The notes below the pieces were generated by a model. That model did no database searches. It was given only the letters and a program-made list of their open reading frames with translations, and had not been told where the DNA came from. Both the position numbers and the translations under genes were made by a program. 64,000 bases of DNA. Source: Buchnera aphidicola (Diuraphis noxia) (GTDB taxonomy: Bacteria; Pseudomonadota; Gammaproteobacteria; Enterobacterales; Enterobacteriaceae). This document shows positions 20,478-31,189 of the stretch, piece after piece. The number at the start of each line of letters is the position of its first letter. Within the stretch, counting starts at the first letter, position 1. The stretch covers positions 372,001 through 436,000 of the forward strand of contig NZ_CP013259.1 in NCBI RefSeq assembly GCF_001700895.1. Reading direction: 5' to 3'.

Positions 20478-20686
20478 ACATACTTTCCTTTTAAGTTATT
20501 TTATAAAAGATCAAGTGATTAATTGAAAAAATAAATAATAAATTATTCATATCACTAATAAATTATGTATTTCCAATTACTTTTTAACACATATAAAAAA
20601 TATAGGAAATATTTTTAAATTATCAATTCGTTCAAAAATTTCTATAAAATATTATCAATGTTGTATATTTATAATATATTCATCTG

Positions 20687-21886
20687 TTATTTTTTATTTA
20701 GAGTGATATTAAATACTTTACATAAATGTTGTAAAAAATTTTTATCTAAACAAAAAGTTTTTTCTGGACTATCAGACAATTTAGCAACAGGTTTACCGTT
20801 ACATTTCACTAATTTTAATACCATATTAAGTGGTTTTACATGAGGAATATCACAAGTTAATTTTGTTCCTATTCCAAAAATCATATTAATTTTATGACTG
20901 AACATTTTATAAAGAGATATTATTCTTTTGAAGTTTAAATTATCTGAAAATATCAATGTTTTTGTACAAGGATTGATACCCAATTTTTCATAGTGTGCGA
21001 GAGCTTTTTCCGCCCATTTTACTGGATCTCCTGAATCATGTCTTATACCTTGATATGAAGATGTAAAATATAAATTAAAATCATGCAAAAAAGTATCCAT
21101 ATTAATAGAATCTGTAAGAGCTATATTTAAGTAATTGTTATATTGATATAACCATGTTTTCAATGCTAAAGTTTGACTTTCTTTTAAGTTTGAACTAATT
21201 TGTTGATGTGCTTGAAACCATTCATGAGCTTGTGTGCCTATTGGTTGTAATTTTAATATACGAGATATATGAAAATTACTTGAACCAATGAAAAAGGGAA
21301 ATTTTTCTTTTAATCTTTTAACAATAGAATATTGTACATCATAAGAAAATCTTCTTCTTGTGCCAAAATCAACAATTTTTAGACGTGATAAATCAACATA
21401 TTTAGTAGAATTAAAGAAATCTATTAGTTTATAATCTAAATGTTGTATGGCGTTTCGAGAAGTAATTTTAGGAGAAAAATTACTGTGAAAAACTTCACTA
21501 ATTAATGCTAAAATCGGAACTTCCCATAATATCACTTCTTTCCATAATCCACTTATACGAATATTTAATTGACCTTTATAATTATTAATTTCTACTTGAG
21601 AAGTATTATAACGGAAATTTCTTAACCAAAGTAAATATTCTTTTTTAAAAAATGGAAAAGAATTCATATAAATATACTCTTCGTTACTTAAAGATAAACA
21701 CCTCATCATCTTGATTTGTTCTTGTAAAATATCAGAATAACCACCTAAAATATTCTCTCCTCTAAAAATAAATTCAGCTACTACATCTACATTTTTATAA
21801 TGATAAAAAACAGCTTGTTGCATATAAAATTTATATACATCAGTATCAAGAAAAGTTTTTAATATTGGATAATTATATTGTTTCAT
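20687..21886 (-). CDS. pncB: Nicotinate phosphoribosyltransferase
   Basis: PncB converts nicotinate and PRPP to nicotinate mononucleotide, the salvage route to NAD. The 399 residues equal the E. coli length of 400. Conserved stretches include [19 protein letters not shown] at the N-terminus, [13 protein letters not shown], and [20 protein letters not shown] in the phosphoribosyl-binding region. It lies upstream of asnS in the same orientation. Retention suggests the symbiont uses nicotinate supplied by the host. Two copies of a 14-bp direct repeat lie upstream at 21950-21980. Confidence 0.96.
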   Translation of the reverse strand: MKQYNYPILKTFLDTDVYKFYMQQAVFYHYKNVDVVAEFIFRGENILGGYSDILQEQIKMMRCLSLSNEEYIYMNSFPFFKKEYLLWLRNFRYNTSQVEINNYKGQLNIRISGLWKEVILWEVPILALISEVFHSNFSPKITSRNAIQHLDYKLIDFFNSTKYVDLSRLKIVDFGTRRRFSYDVQYSIVKRLKEKFPFFIGSSNFHISRILKLQPIGTQAHEWFQAHQQISSNLKESQTLALKTWLYQYNNYLNIALTDSINMDTFLHDFNLYFTSSYQGIRHDSGDPVKWAEKALAHYEKLGINPCTKTLIFSDNLNFKRIISLYKMFSHKINMIFGIGTKLTCDIPHVKPLNMVLKLVKCNGKPVAKLSDSPEKTFCLDKNFLQHLCKVFNITLNKK

Positions 21887-21949
21887 AGTATATTCTAATT
21901 ATTTATATTTTTTGTTTTTTATCTCATCTAGTCAGTATAAAATTTACTA

Positions 21950-21980
21950 TGTAATTTATATTATATTGTAATTTATATTA
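21950..21980. repeat. 14-bp direct repeat, two copies, in the pncB/pyrD divergent region
   Basis: TGTAATTTATATTA occurs at 21950-21963 and exactly again at 21967-21980, a period of 17 nt. It lies 64-94 nt upstream of the pncB start, in the divergent intergenic region shared with pyrD (21887-22172). It could be a pair of regulator sites or a chance tandem duplication in A+T-rich DNA; the sequence alone cannot decide. Confidence 0.4.
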
Positions 21981-22172
21981 CGATGTATAAACTTTTTTTA
22001 AAAAATATAACATAAATAAAAAAGATATTAATTTTCTAGTAAAATAATATTTTTTAATCGTATAAATTATATGCAATACTGAAAATATTCTAACTAATAT
22101 CATTTTTATAGTTTTTTAAATTTTTATTATAAGTATTAATTTTAATCGACTCTGAATTAAATAGGAATTATA

Positions 22173-23185
22173 ATGTTTTATTATTTCATTCGTAAACTAT
22201 TATTTTTAATTGATCCCGAAAAATCACATACTTTGACACTAAAATATCTTAATTGTAACAAACTTCAATTTTTAAGAGATTTTTTTTTAAACACAATATT
22301 CCATCAAAAACAATTCAATGTATGGGATTAACGTTTACAAATAAATTAGGAACAGCAGCTGGAATAGATAAAAATGGAGAATATATAAATATTTTATCAC
22401 AAATGGGTTTCGGTTTTATTGAAGTAGGAACCGTCACTCCTTTACCTCAATACGGTAATATTAAACCTAGAATGTTTAGAATTATTTCTAAAGAAGCGAT
22501 TATTAATAGAATGGGATTTAATAATTTAGGTATTGATAATTTAATAAAAAACATAAAAAAATCTAAGTTTGAAGGAATTATAGGTGTAAATATTGGAAAA
22601 AATAAAGACACCACTATCCAGAATGCCATTAATGATTATTTAATATGCATAGAAAAAATTTATATTTATGCAAGTTACATTGCTATAAATATTTCGTCTC
22701 CTAATACTGTTTCTTTAAGAGAATTACAACATGGAATTATTTTTGAGAACTTATTGTATAAAATAAAAACAAAACAAAATGAATTATATAATAAATATTT
22801 AAAATATGTACCAATAGTAATTAAAATTTCACCAGATCTTTCAAAAAAAGAGTTATTTCAGATTTCGCAAAAATTAATTCAATATGAAATCGATGGAATC
22901 ATTGCTACAAATACAACATTAGATCATTCATCAATACTTAATTTAAAATATAGTTTTGAAGAAGGTGGATTAAGCGGTTTACCTTTACAAAAAAAAAGTA
23001 CTGATATAATTTTAATATTATCTGAGTATTTAAAAAAAAAGATCCCTATTATTGGAGTAGGAGGGATTAATTCAGTGAATGCAGCAAAAGAAAAAATTAA
23101 ATCAGGAGCAACTTTAATACAAATGTATTCTGGATTAATATATCATGGTCCTAAACTTATTAGAAACATCATTAAATCTGTATAA
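22173..23185 (+). CDS. pyrD: Dihydroorotate dehydrogenase (class 2) with a T9 frameshift
   Basis: PyrD oxidises dihydroorotate to orotate at the membrane using quinone, in pyrimidine synthesis. From ATG 22173 (AGG at 22163-22165) the frame reads [20 protein letters not shown], the expected class 2 N-terminal membrane segment, up to a run of nine T at 22280-22288. After the run the family sequence continues in another frame ([20 protein letters not shown]). Adding one T to the run restores a 337-residue protein, against 336 in E. coli. The rest is intact: [16 protein letters not shown] with the catalytic Ser, GVGGINS. Either RNA polymerase slippage restores it, or it starts at ATG 22322 without the membrane segment, or the T count is a sequence error. 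Confidence 0.93.
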
Positions 23186-23316
23186 AATTTTTTATTTTTA
23201 ATTTAAAAAATATTATTCTAAGTCATAATTTATATTTGATAACATAATAAAAATGTATATCAATATATAAAAAGTATGTAATATATCTTTTATAATACCG
23301 ATCATAAAAAATAAAA

Positions 23317-25419
23317 ATGAATTATTTATTTGCAAGTACAAATTTTGGCACTGAAAAATTGTTAGAAAAAGAACTATTAGATTTAGGAGTGAGAAATTTA
23401 AATGTAAAATATGGTGGTATTTATTATGAAGCAAATGATGCTTTATTATATGAAAGCTTAATTTGGAGCCGAATTGCTTCCAGGATTTTTTTATGTATAA
23501 AAACTTTTAGAATAAAAAATGTCAAAGATCTGTATCAAAATATATATAACATATATTGGCATAAAATTTTTCATTTAAACAATACTTTTATTATAAACTT
23601 CAAAGGAACGAATCATATTATTCGCAGTAGTTTATTTGGAGCTTTAATAGTAAAAGATGCTATTGTAGATCAATTTAAAGAAAAATATTCTTTTCGTCCG
23701 AATGTGAATCTGATTAATCCAGATATTAGGATAAAAGTATTAATGACAAATGTCAATATGATCAATGTTATGCTAGATTTAAGTGGTGAAGCTTTACATA
23801 AAAGAGGTTATCGTAAATTTTGTAATTTGACTCCTATTAAAGAAAACTTAGGTGCTGCAATAATATTAAATTCAGAATGGAATAAAAATACACCAATGAT
23901 AGATCCTATGTGTGGATCAGGAACATTGTTAATTGAAGCAGCTATGATTTTTTATGATAAAGCACCTGGATTAACTAGAAAAAAATGGGGATTTAAATTT
24001 TGGAAAAAATATAATAAAACATTATGGGAAAATATTGTTAATGTTGCAGAAAAAAGATTTGAAAAAGGATTAAAAAAAGATTCTGCAAATTATTTTATAG
24101 GATATGATAATAATGCTAATATTATAAATAAAGCAAAAGAAAACGCATTTAACGCTGGTTTTGCAGGAATAATAAAATTTTTTAAAAAAAATATAAGTGA
24201 TTTGCGAAATATTCATGATAAAAAAAATACAGGTATATTATTAAGTAATCTACCATACGGCCAGAGAGAAAAAACAGAAAGTCAATTAGTTGCTTTATAT
24301 TTACAGTTAGGTGTAACGTCAAAAAAATATTTTAAAAATTGGCAACTTTCTGTTTTGAGTTCATCATGTTTTTTGTTGAATTTTTTACAAATGCAAACAC
24401 AGAAAGAATATTTTTTAAAAAACGGTACATTAAATTGTATTCAAAAAAACTATCAAATTTTTTTAGAACATGTTGTCATAGAAAATCATGAATATCAAAA
24501 TAGACTAGCTAAAAATTTTCAAAAATTAAAAAAATGGGCTCAAAAAGAAAATATAGAATGTTTTCGTGTATATAATGCTGATTTACCCAATTACAAAATA
24601 ATAGTAGATGTTTATCAAAAATGGATAATTATTCAAGAATATAAAGCTCCTAAAATAATAAATTGTAAAAAATCACATAAAAGATTATGTGATGCTATTT
24701 ATTATACTAAAGAAATATTATCTATTGATATTAATAATATAATATTAAAAACTAGACAAAAAAATAAAAATAAAACACAATACCAAAAATTATTCGATAA
24801 AAAAAATTTTATTGAAATCAAAGAATTCCATGCAAAATTTTTAGTAAACTTAACAGATTATTTAGATACTGGATTATTTTTAGAAAAAAGATTAATACGA
24901 AAATTAATCGGTATAATGTCTAAAGACAAAGATTTTTTAAATTTATTTTCATATACTGGAACTGCAACTGTTTATGCAGGACTAGGACAAGCCAAAAGCA
25001 CTACTAGTGTAGATATATCGAATACTTATATAAAATGGGCTATAAAAAATATGTCTATTAATAATTTAACGCATTTTAAGCACAATTTTATCGTAACAGA
25101 CTGTTTAAAATGGATCAAAAAAACAGAAAAAACATTTGATCTCATATTTATCAATCCACCCACATTTTCAAATTCTAAAAAAATGAATAAATCTTTTGAA
25201 TTAAAGAAAGACTATTTTGATGTTATCAACAATGTAAGAAAAATTTTACGTAAAAATGGTAGTATTATTTTTTCAAGCTCTACACATAATTTTAAAATTA
25301 ATTTAGACGAATTAAATAAAATTAAATTATATGCAAAAAATATTACAAAAAAAGTCACATGTAAAGATTATATAAATAATTCAAAAGTTTATCATTCTTG
25401 GATCATTAAACATATTTAA
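23317..25419 (+). CDS. rlmL: Bifunctional 23S rRNA methyltransferase RlmKL
   Basis: RlmKL methylates 23S rRNA at m2G2445 (RlmL half) and m7G2069 (RlmK half). The 700 residues match the E. coli fusion of 702. Order of domains: THUMP-containing N-terminus (about 1-160), RlmL methyltransferase with DPMCGSGTLLIEAAMI and LLSNLPYGQR (about 160-380), then the RlmK half with LNLFSYTGTATVYAGL and INPPTFSNSKKM (about 480-700). Both AdoMet-binding and both catalytic Asn-Pro/Leu-Pro motifs are present, so both activities are likely retained. It sits between pyrD and uup as in E. coli, with zapC and ycbX lost. Confidence 0.97.
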   Translation: MNYLFASTNFGTEKLLEKELLDLGVRNLNVKYGGIYYEANDALLYESLIWSRIASRIFLCIKTFRIKNVKDLYQNIYNIYWHKIFHLNNTFIINFKGTNHIIRSSLFGALIVKDAIVDQFKEKYSFRPNVNLINPDIRIKVLMTNVNMINVMLDLSGEALHKRGYRKFCNLTPIKENLGAAIILNSEWNKNTPMIDPMCGSGTLLIEAAMIFYDKAPGLTRKKWGFKFWKKYNKTLWENIVNVAEKRFEKGLKKDSANYFIGYDNNANIINKAKENAFNAGFAGIIKFFKKNISDLRNIHDKKNTGILLSNLPYGQREKTESQLVALYLQLGVTSKKYFKNWQLSVLSSSCFLLNFLQMQTQKEYFLKNGTLNCIQKNYQIFLEHVVIENHEYQNRLAKNFQKLKKWAQKENIECFRVYNADLPNYKIIVDVYQKWIIIQEYKAPKIINCKKSHKRLCDAIYYTKEILSIDINNIILKTRQKNKNKTQYQKLFDKKNFIEIKEFHAKFLVNLTDYLDTGLFLEKRLIRKLIGIMSKDKDFLNLFSYTGTATVYAGLGQAKSTTSVDISNTYIKWAIKNMSINNLTHFKHNFIVTDCLKWIKKTEKTFDLIFINPPTFSNSKKMNKSFELKKDYFDVINNVRKILRKNGSIIFSSSTHNFKINLDELNKIKLYAKNITKKVTCKDYINNSKVYHSWIIKHI

Positions 25420-25441
25420 AAACTCAAAGATAAAAAAATTT

Positions 25442-27220
25442 ATGCCTATAATTGCACTGCAAAACGCTTATTTATCATTTAGTAGTTTAGAAATTTTAAA
25501 AAATGCCACATTATATATTAATAAGCGTGAAAAAATATGTTTAATCGGTAAAAATGGTGTTGGAAAATCTACTATTTTAAAAATTATAAACAAAACACAA
25601 GATTTAGATAACGGTAAAATTTTTTATAAAAAAGACATAAAAATATCTTATCTAAAACAAGAAAACCCTAATACATTAGATATTTCAATATATGATTTTA
25701 TCAGTTTAGGGTTAAATCAGAAATACACAAAAAATAATAGTATTATATCAGATAAAAAAATATATATCCACAATCATATAAAAGTTGAAAAAATAATTAA
25801 CATCATTCAATTAAAAAAACATACTTTGTTATCTCAGTTATCTGGTGGATTATTAAGAAAAGTTGCATTAGCTCATGTATTAATAGGTCAACCTGATGTC
25901 TTATTATTAGATGAACCTACAAATCACTTAGATATAAAAACAATAAAATGGTTAGAAAAAACATTAAATCAATTTCTAGGAAGTATATTGTTTGTATCGC
26001 ATGATAGAAATTTTATTCAAAATTTATCTACACGCATCATAGATCTTGATCGTGGAAAATTAACATCTTGGCCAGGAGATTATTATAATTTTGTAAAATT
26101 AAAACAAGAAAGCTATCGTATTGAAGAAATGAATAAAAAAATATTTGATAAAAATTTTAAAATTGAAGAGAAATGGATCAAAACTAGTGTTAAAGCTCGT
26201 TCTACTCGCAATGAAGGAAGAGTTAAAAATTTTCAAAATTTACGCAAAAAACACAATGAGTATAAAAAAACAGAAAAATTAGGTAAAATTCAAATTAATC
26301 AATCTAAAGATTATTTAGGAAATATTCTTTTTAAATTAGAAAATATACATTTTTCTATAAATAATAAAGTTATTATTAAAAATTTTTCGTCAAGCATTCA
26401 AAATGGTGATAAATTAGGATTAATTGGTGATAATGGATGTGGAAAAAGTACAATTATTAAAATTCTAATAGGAGAAACACAACCTGAAAAAGGAACAATA
26501 TATAAAAAAAAGGGATTAAAAATATCATATTTTGATCAAAATCGATCTTTATTAAATCCAAACAAATCTATTATAGAAAATATGGATTATGGAGAAGAAA
26601 AATATTTAATAAAATATTTAAATAATTTTCTTTTTAAAAAAAACGAGTTACAATCATTGGTAAAAACATTATCAGGTGGACAATGTAATAGATTATTATT
26701 AGCAAAATTATTTTTGAAACCAAGTAATGTTTTAATTCTTGATGAACCTACAAATGACTTAGATTTAGATAGTTTACAATTATTAGAAAAAGTGATTATT
26801 AATTATCAAGGAACTGTTTTAATCGTTAGTCATGATGAAAGATTCATCAAAAATACAATAAATAAATCTTGGTGTTTTGAAGAAAAAGGGATCATTAAAA
26901 GTTATATTGGCCATTATCAGTTGTTTCAAAAAGAAAAAAAAGAGAGAAAAAAAAATAAAAATACAATAAATAATACTTTAGAAACAATGAGACAAAAAAA
27001 ATTAAAACAAGATTTAAACAAAACTTTACTTGAAATAGAAAAAATTGAGTTAGAAATTAAAAAATTGCAAAAACAAATAAATCAAACCGACTTTTTTAAA
27101 AATCAAGTAGAAGATACATTGCCAGTACTAAAAAACTTAAACAAAAAAGAACAAAAATTAGAAAAAAAAATAATATATTGGGAAAATTTAGAAAAATATA
27201 TTATAAAAAATAAGAAATAA
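25442..27220 (+). CDS. uup: ABC-F ATPase Uup
   Basis: Uup is a soluble ABC-F protein acting on the ribosome or on branched DNA intermediates. The 592 residues contain two nucleotide-binding domains: Walker A GKNGVGKST with LSGG and LLLDEPTNHLD in the first, and Walker A GDNGCGKST, LSGGQ and LILDEPTNDLD in the second. The inter-domain linker (KTSVKARSTRNEGRVKNF) is typical of Uup. The C-terminus, about residues 500-592, is a Lys-rich coiled coil that binds DNA in E. coli Uup. It starts 22 nt after rlmL, so they probably form one transcript. Confidence 0.96.
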   Translation: MPIIALQNAYLSFSSLEILKNATLYINKREKICLIGKNGVGKSTILKIINKTQDLDNGKIFYKKDIKISYLKQENPNTLDISIYDFISLGLNQKYTKNNSIISDKKIYIHNHIKVEKIINIIQLKKHTLLSQLSGGLLRKVALAHVLIGQPDVLLLDEPTNHLDIKTIKWLEKTLNQFLGSILFVSHDRNFIQNLSTRIIDLDRGKLTSWPGDYYNFVKLKQESYRIEEMNKKIFDKNFKIEEKWIKTSVKARSTRNEGRVKNFQNLRKKHNEYKKTEKLGKIQINQSKDYLGNILFKLENIHFSINNKVIIKNFSSSIQNGDKLGLIGDNGCGKSTIIKILIGETQPEKGTIYKKKGLKISYFDQNRSLLNPNKSIIENMDYGEEKYLIKYLNNFLFKKNELQSLVKTLSGGQCNRLLLAKLFLKPSNVLILDEPTNDLDLDSLQLLEKVIINYQGTVLIVSHDERFIKNTINKSWCFEEKGIIKSYIGHYQLFQKEKKERKKNKNTINNTLETMRQKKLKQDLNKTLLEIEKIELEIKKLQKQINQTDFFKNQVEDTLPVLKNLNKKEQKLEKKIIYWENLEKYIIKNKK

Positions 27221-27237
27221 AAATTAAATTATACAAA

Positions 27238-28164
27238 TTATTTCATACATTTAAAAGAACAACAACCATCAAAAATATTAGCACAGTTTTTACATTGAAT
27301 AAAAAGTAAATGACATATATTATTTTTACAATTAACATAATTATCTGATAAATTTTTGCACTGATAACAAGAAGATATTATGTCATCTGAGATTTTTTCA
27401 GACATACGATAATCAAAAACAAAATTCTTTCCTTTAAAAAGGATAGGTAAATTATTTTTTTTAGCATCATGTACATATCCAATAATACCTCCTTCTATAT
27501 GATAAACATATTTAAAACCATTAAAAAGCATCCAAGAAGTGGCTTTTTCACAACGGATTCCTCCAGTACAATACATAACAATTTTTTTTTCTTTTGCATA
27601 TTTCATTATTTTTATTACATTTTTTAATTGCTCTCGAAAAGTTGAGCTTTTAATTTCTACTGCATTTTTAAAATGTCCAATTGCGTATTCATAAGAATTT
27701 CTCATATCAACGAATATTGTTTCTTTATCATTTAGCATGATATTAGTTTCTTTAGATTTAATGTAAACACCAGTGTTTTTAGGATTAAAAAAAGATTCAT
27801 TGATTCCATCTGATACAATTTTTTTTCTAACTTTAACAGATAAAACCCAAAAAGATTTCTTAGAGCTTAAAGATTTATTAATACGTATACAATTTAACTC
27901 TGAATCAAATGCATATAAAAATTTTTTTAAAAAAAAATAATTTTTTATTGGAACACTGATTTGTGCATTAATACCCTCTTTAGCAATGTAAACTCTACCT
28001 AATACATCATATTTATAAAAATTTTCATAAATTTTATCTCGATATATCTGAGGTTCTAAAATATTAAAATATTTATAAAAAGATAACGTTAAACGTTGTA
28101 CTTGTTCTGATAACATACGTTTTTTTAATTCTTTTTTAGCTACAGTATTATATAAAACAGACAT
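27238..28164 (-). CDS. trhO: tRNA uridine-34 hydroxylase TrhO (YceA)
   Basis: TrhO is a rhodanese-family enzyme that hydroxylates U34 in tRNAs on the way to cmo5U/mo5U. Start ATG 28164 (MSVLYNTVAKKEL) has AAGG upstream and aligns with E. coli YceA; an earlier in-frame ATG gives an unrelated extension. The 308 residues have the N-terminal acylphosphatase-like domain (FGRVYIAKEGINAQ-type GRVYIAKEGINAQISVP), then the rhodanese domain with catalytic Cys in YCTGGIRCEKA, and a Cys-rich C-terminus ending SFKCMK. E. coli YceA has about 40 further residues. It is convergent with uup with a 17-nt gap. Confidence 0.95.
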   Translation of the reverse strand: MSVLYNTVAKKELKKRMLSEQVQRLTLSFYKYFNILEPQIYRDKIYENFYKYDVLGRVYIAKEGINAQISVPIKNYFFLKKFLYAFDSELNCIRINKSLSSKKSFWVLSVKVRKKIVSDGINESFFNPKNTGVYIKSKETNIMLNDKETIFVDMRNSYEYAIGHFKNAVEIKSSTFREQLKNVIKIMKYAKEKKIVMYCTGGIRCEKATSWMLFNGFKYVYHIEGGIIGYVHDAKKNNLPILFKGKNFVFDYRMSEKISDDIISSCYQCKNLSDNYVNCKNNICHLLFIQCKNCANIFDGCCSFKCMK

Positions 28165-28241
28165 TAGAATACCTTGTATTGTAGTTTTGAAAATAGAAAA
28201 CATTCTAAAAAATAAATTTTACATTCATTAAAAAAATATTA

Positions 28242-31103
28242 TTAATGACATAAAACTATAAATTTTTTTATTTGTTTTGATAGCTCTTTATATGTTTTAT
28301 TTAATTGTAACAATTTAGTTTTTTCTTTTTTTATTATGTTTTCTGGAGCAAATAATAAAAATCTTTCATTCAAAAGTTTTTCTTTTATGATTGAAATAGT
28401 TGTAAAAATTTTTTCTTTTTCTTTTTTTAATCGTGTTAATTCTATTTTTACATCTACTAATTTTAATATAGGGATGATTACAGATACTCCATTAATGATC
28501 TCTTTTATGAATAAATTTTCATTATACTCTTCAGATAATATTGTAATACTTTCTAAAGCAGCGATTTTTTTTAAAAAAAGTAAATTTTCTTTAATAATGA
28601 TTTGTTGTTCAGATTTTAAATTATATAAAAACAATGGTAATAGTTTAGTGGGATTAACATGCATTTTAATTCTAATATGTCTTAAAAAGATGATAATTTG
28701 TTGTAGAAAATGCATATTATTTAACACTGTTCCATCAATTAATTTGTTGTTATATTTTGGAAAAGGTTGTAACATAATTGTTTTTTCTTCTATATTAGTA
28801 ATTAATTTGATACGTTGCCAAATTGATTCTGTTATAAATGGAATAATTGGATGAGCTAATCTTAAAATCGACTCTAAGGTATAAACTAAAATATTTTTAG
28901 TAATATGAATTTCATTATTAGAAAAATTTTTAATAATTATTTTTACAAATTCTAAATACCAATCGCAAAAAATATTCCAAATAAAATCATATAGAATATT
29001 AGCAGAAACGTCAAAACGATAATTATCTAATGAATCACGATATAATTTAATAGTATTATTCAGTTTTATTAAAATCCATTTATTGATTAATAACATATCT
29101 TGCGTAAAATTTATTTTTGAAAAAGAATGATTTTTAGTATTTATTAAAACAAATCGACTAGCATTCCAAAGTTTATTACAAAAATTTCGATATCCTGTTA
29201 ATCGTTTAACATCCCAGTTAATATCACGTGTATTAGAAGCTAATGCAGAAATAGTAAAACGCAATGCATCTGTTCCAGTAGCCTCAATACCATTAGGAAA
29301 TTGATTGGTCGTACGTTGAATGATTTTATTAGATACATGTGATTGTAATAAGTTACTAGTTCTTTTTTGAAGCAATTTTTTTAAAGAAATTCCATCTATC
29401 ATATCTAGAGGATCAATTACATTTCCTTTTGATTTCGACATTTTAATACCTTGATCATCTCGAATTAATCCTGTTATATACACTTTTTTAAATGGAACTT
29501 CAGGGTTTTTTTCTTTATCTTTCATAAGATACATTGTCAACATAATCATACGAGCGATCCAAAAAAAAATAATATCGAAACCACTAACCAAAACATCAGT
29601 AGGATGAAAAAGTTTCAAAAATGTTGTCTTTTTAGGCCAACCTAAAGTTGAAAATGTCCATAATCCAGAAGAAAACCATGTATCTAATACATCTTCATCC
29701 TGTTGTAAAAATATTTTGTTTGATAAAAAATATTCTTTGCGTATTATCTCTTCATTATGTCCAACATATATATTTTTTTTATTATCGTACCATATAGGAA
29801 TTCGATGACCCCACCATAATTGACGAGAAATACACCAATCTTCAATATTCTTCATCCAAGAAAAATACATACTTTCATATTGCTCAGGAATAAATTTTAT
29901 TTTTTTTTCTTTTACTGCATCAAGTGCTACTTGAGCTAATTTTGATGTTTTTAAATACCATTGATTTGTAAGAATAGGTTGAATAACGATACCACTGCGA
30001 TCACTATAAGGGACATTTATTTGACACTCTTCAACTTTTTTCAATAATCCTAAATTGTTAATTGCTTCAATAATTTTATTTCTGGCAGAAAAAATATCTA
30101 ATTTTTGAAATGATATAGGAATAACATTACTATGTATATTAGATATTTTCCCATTATAATCATAAACATCAGAAAAAGATTTAATTCGTCCATCAAAAGA
30201 AAAAACATTAATCATAGGTAGTTTATGACGATAACCTACCTCATAATCATTAAAATCATGAGCTGGAGTAATTTTAACACATCCTGTTCCTTTTTTCATA
30301 TCCGCATATTTATCTCCGATAATAGGAATTATTCTATCAATTAGAGGACATTTAACAAATTGACCAATTAATTGATTATACTTAATGTCTTGCGGATTGA
30401 CTGCTATAGCTGTGTCTCCTAATAAAGTTTCAGGTCGAGTTGTAGAAACAACTAAGTATTTAATTTTAGAATTTGCACAAAAATTATTTTTAATAATAGG
30501 ATATTTGATTAGCCATTTTTGACCTTTTTCTAAACGATGTTCAACTTCTAAATCTGAAATTACAGTTTCTAGTTTTGAATCCCAATGAACTAATCTTTTT
30601 TTTTGATAAATAAAATTATTTTTATACAATATAATAAATGCTTCTCTTACAGAAAAAGAAATATCTGGATCTAAAGTAAATTTTTCACGATCCCAATCAA
30701 CAGATACTCCTAAACGTCGCATTTGTTTAGTCACAATGTTTTTATATTTTTTTTGCCAAATCCAAACTTTTTTAAGAAAATCATTTCTATTATAATCTTT
30801 TTTAGTTTTTCTTTCTTCTAAAAATATTTGACGTTCGACTAATATTTGTGTTGCTATTCCAGCATGATCTGTACCAACTTGCCAAAAAGTATTTTTTCCT
30901 TGCATTCTATGATAACGAACTAATATATCCATAATTGTTTGTTGAAATGCATGACCCATATGAAGATTCCCAGTAATATTGGGAGGTGGCATCATAATAC
31001 AAAAAGTTGGTTTTCGTAAATTGTTTGGTTTAAAATACCCATTTTTTTCCCAAAAATTATATAAAGATTCTTCAATATTTTTAGGGTTATAAATTTTTTC
31101 CAT
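28242..31103 (-). CDS. valS: Valyl-tRNA synthetase
   Basis: ValS charges tRNA-Val and edits misactivated threonine. The 953 residues match E. coli (951). Class I motifs are clear: PPNITGNLHMGHAF (HIGH) near residue 40 and KMSKSKGN near residue 554. The editing domain carries TTRPETLLGDTAIAVNP. The C-terminal part (about 880-953) is a Lys/Glu-rich coiled coil as in other ValRS. Upstream is pepA; in E. coli holC lies between pepA and valS and is missing here, so the DNA polymerase chi subunit gene has been lost from this spot. Confidence 0.98.
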   Translation of the reverse strand: MEKIYNPKNIEESLYNFWEKNGYFKPNNLRKPTFCIMMPPPNITGNLHMGHAFQQTIMDILVRYHRMQGKNTFWQVGTDHAGIATQILVERQIFLEERKTKKDYNRNDFLKKVWIWQKKYKNIVTKQMRRLGVSVDWDREKFTLDPDISFSVREAFIILYKNNFIYQKKRLVHWDSKLETVISDLEVEHRLEKGQKWLIKYPIIKNNFCANSKIKYLVVSTTRPETLLGDTAIAVNPQDIKYNQLIGQFVKCPLIDRIIPIIGDKYADMKKGTGCVKITPAHDFNDYEVGYRHKLPMINVFSFDGRIKSFSDVYDYNGKISNIHSNVIPISFQKLDIFSARNKIIEAINNLGLLKKVEECQINVPYSDRSGIVIQPILTNQWYLKTSKLAQVALDAVKEKKIKFIPEQYESMYFSWMKNIEDWCISRQLWWGHRIPIWYDNKKNIYVGHNEEIIRKEYFLSNKIFLQQDEDVLDTWFSSGLWTFSTLGWPKKTTFLKLFHPTDVLVSGFDIIFFWIARMIMLTMYLMKDKEKNPEVPFKKVYITGLIRDDQGIKMSKSKGNVIDPLDMIDGISLKKLLQKRTSNLLQSHVSNKIIQRTTNQFPNGIEATGTDALRFTISALASNTRDINWDVKRLTGYRNFCNKLWNASRFVLINTKNHSFSKINFTQDMLLINKWILIKLNNTIKLYRDSLDNYRFDVSANILYDFIWNIFCDWYLEFVKIIIKNFSNNEIHITKNILVYTLESILRLAHPIIPFITESIWQRIKLITNIEEKTIMLQPFPKYNNKLIDGTVLNNMHFLQQIIIFLRHIRIKMHVNPTKLLPLFLYNLKSEQQIIIKENLLFLKKIAALESITILSEEYNENLFIKEIINGVSVIIPILKLVDVKIELTRLKKEKEKIFTTISIIKEKLLNERFLLFAPENIIKKEKTKLLQLNKTYKELSKQIKKFIVLCH

Positions 31104-31189
31104 TTTTATCTAACTATTTTGAATAAAAGAAAGGTATAATAATATTATCAAAAATATAAAGTATTTACGTAATATTTTTAAGAATAAAG

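Noticed and set aside
28336-28854. 172-codon open frame on the plus strand inside valS
   Set aside because: It is antisense to the conserved C-terminal half of valS, lacks a ribosome binding site and has no recognisable motif; A+T-rich codon use on one strand leaves such frames open on the other.
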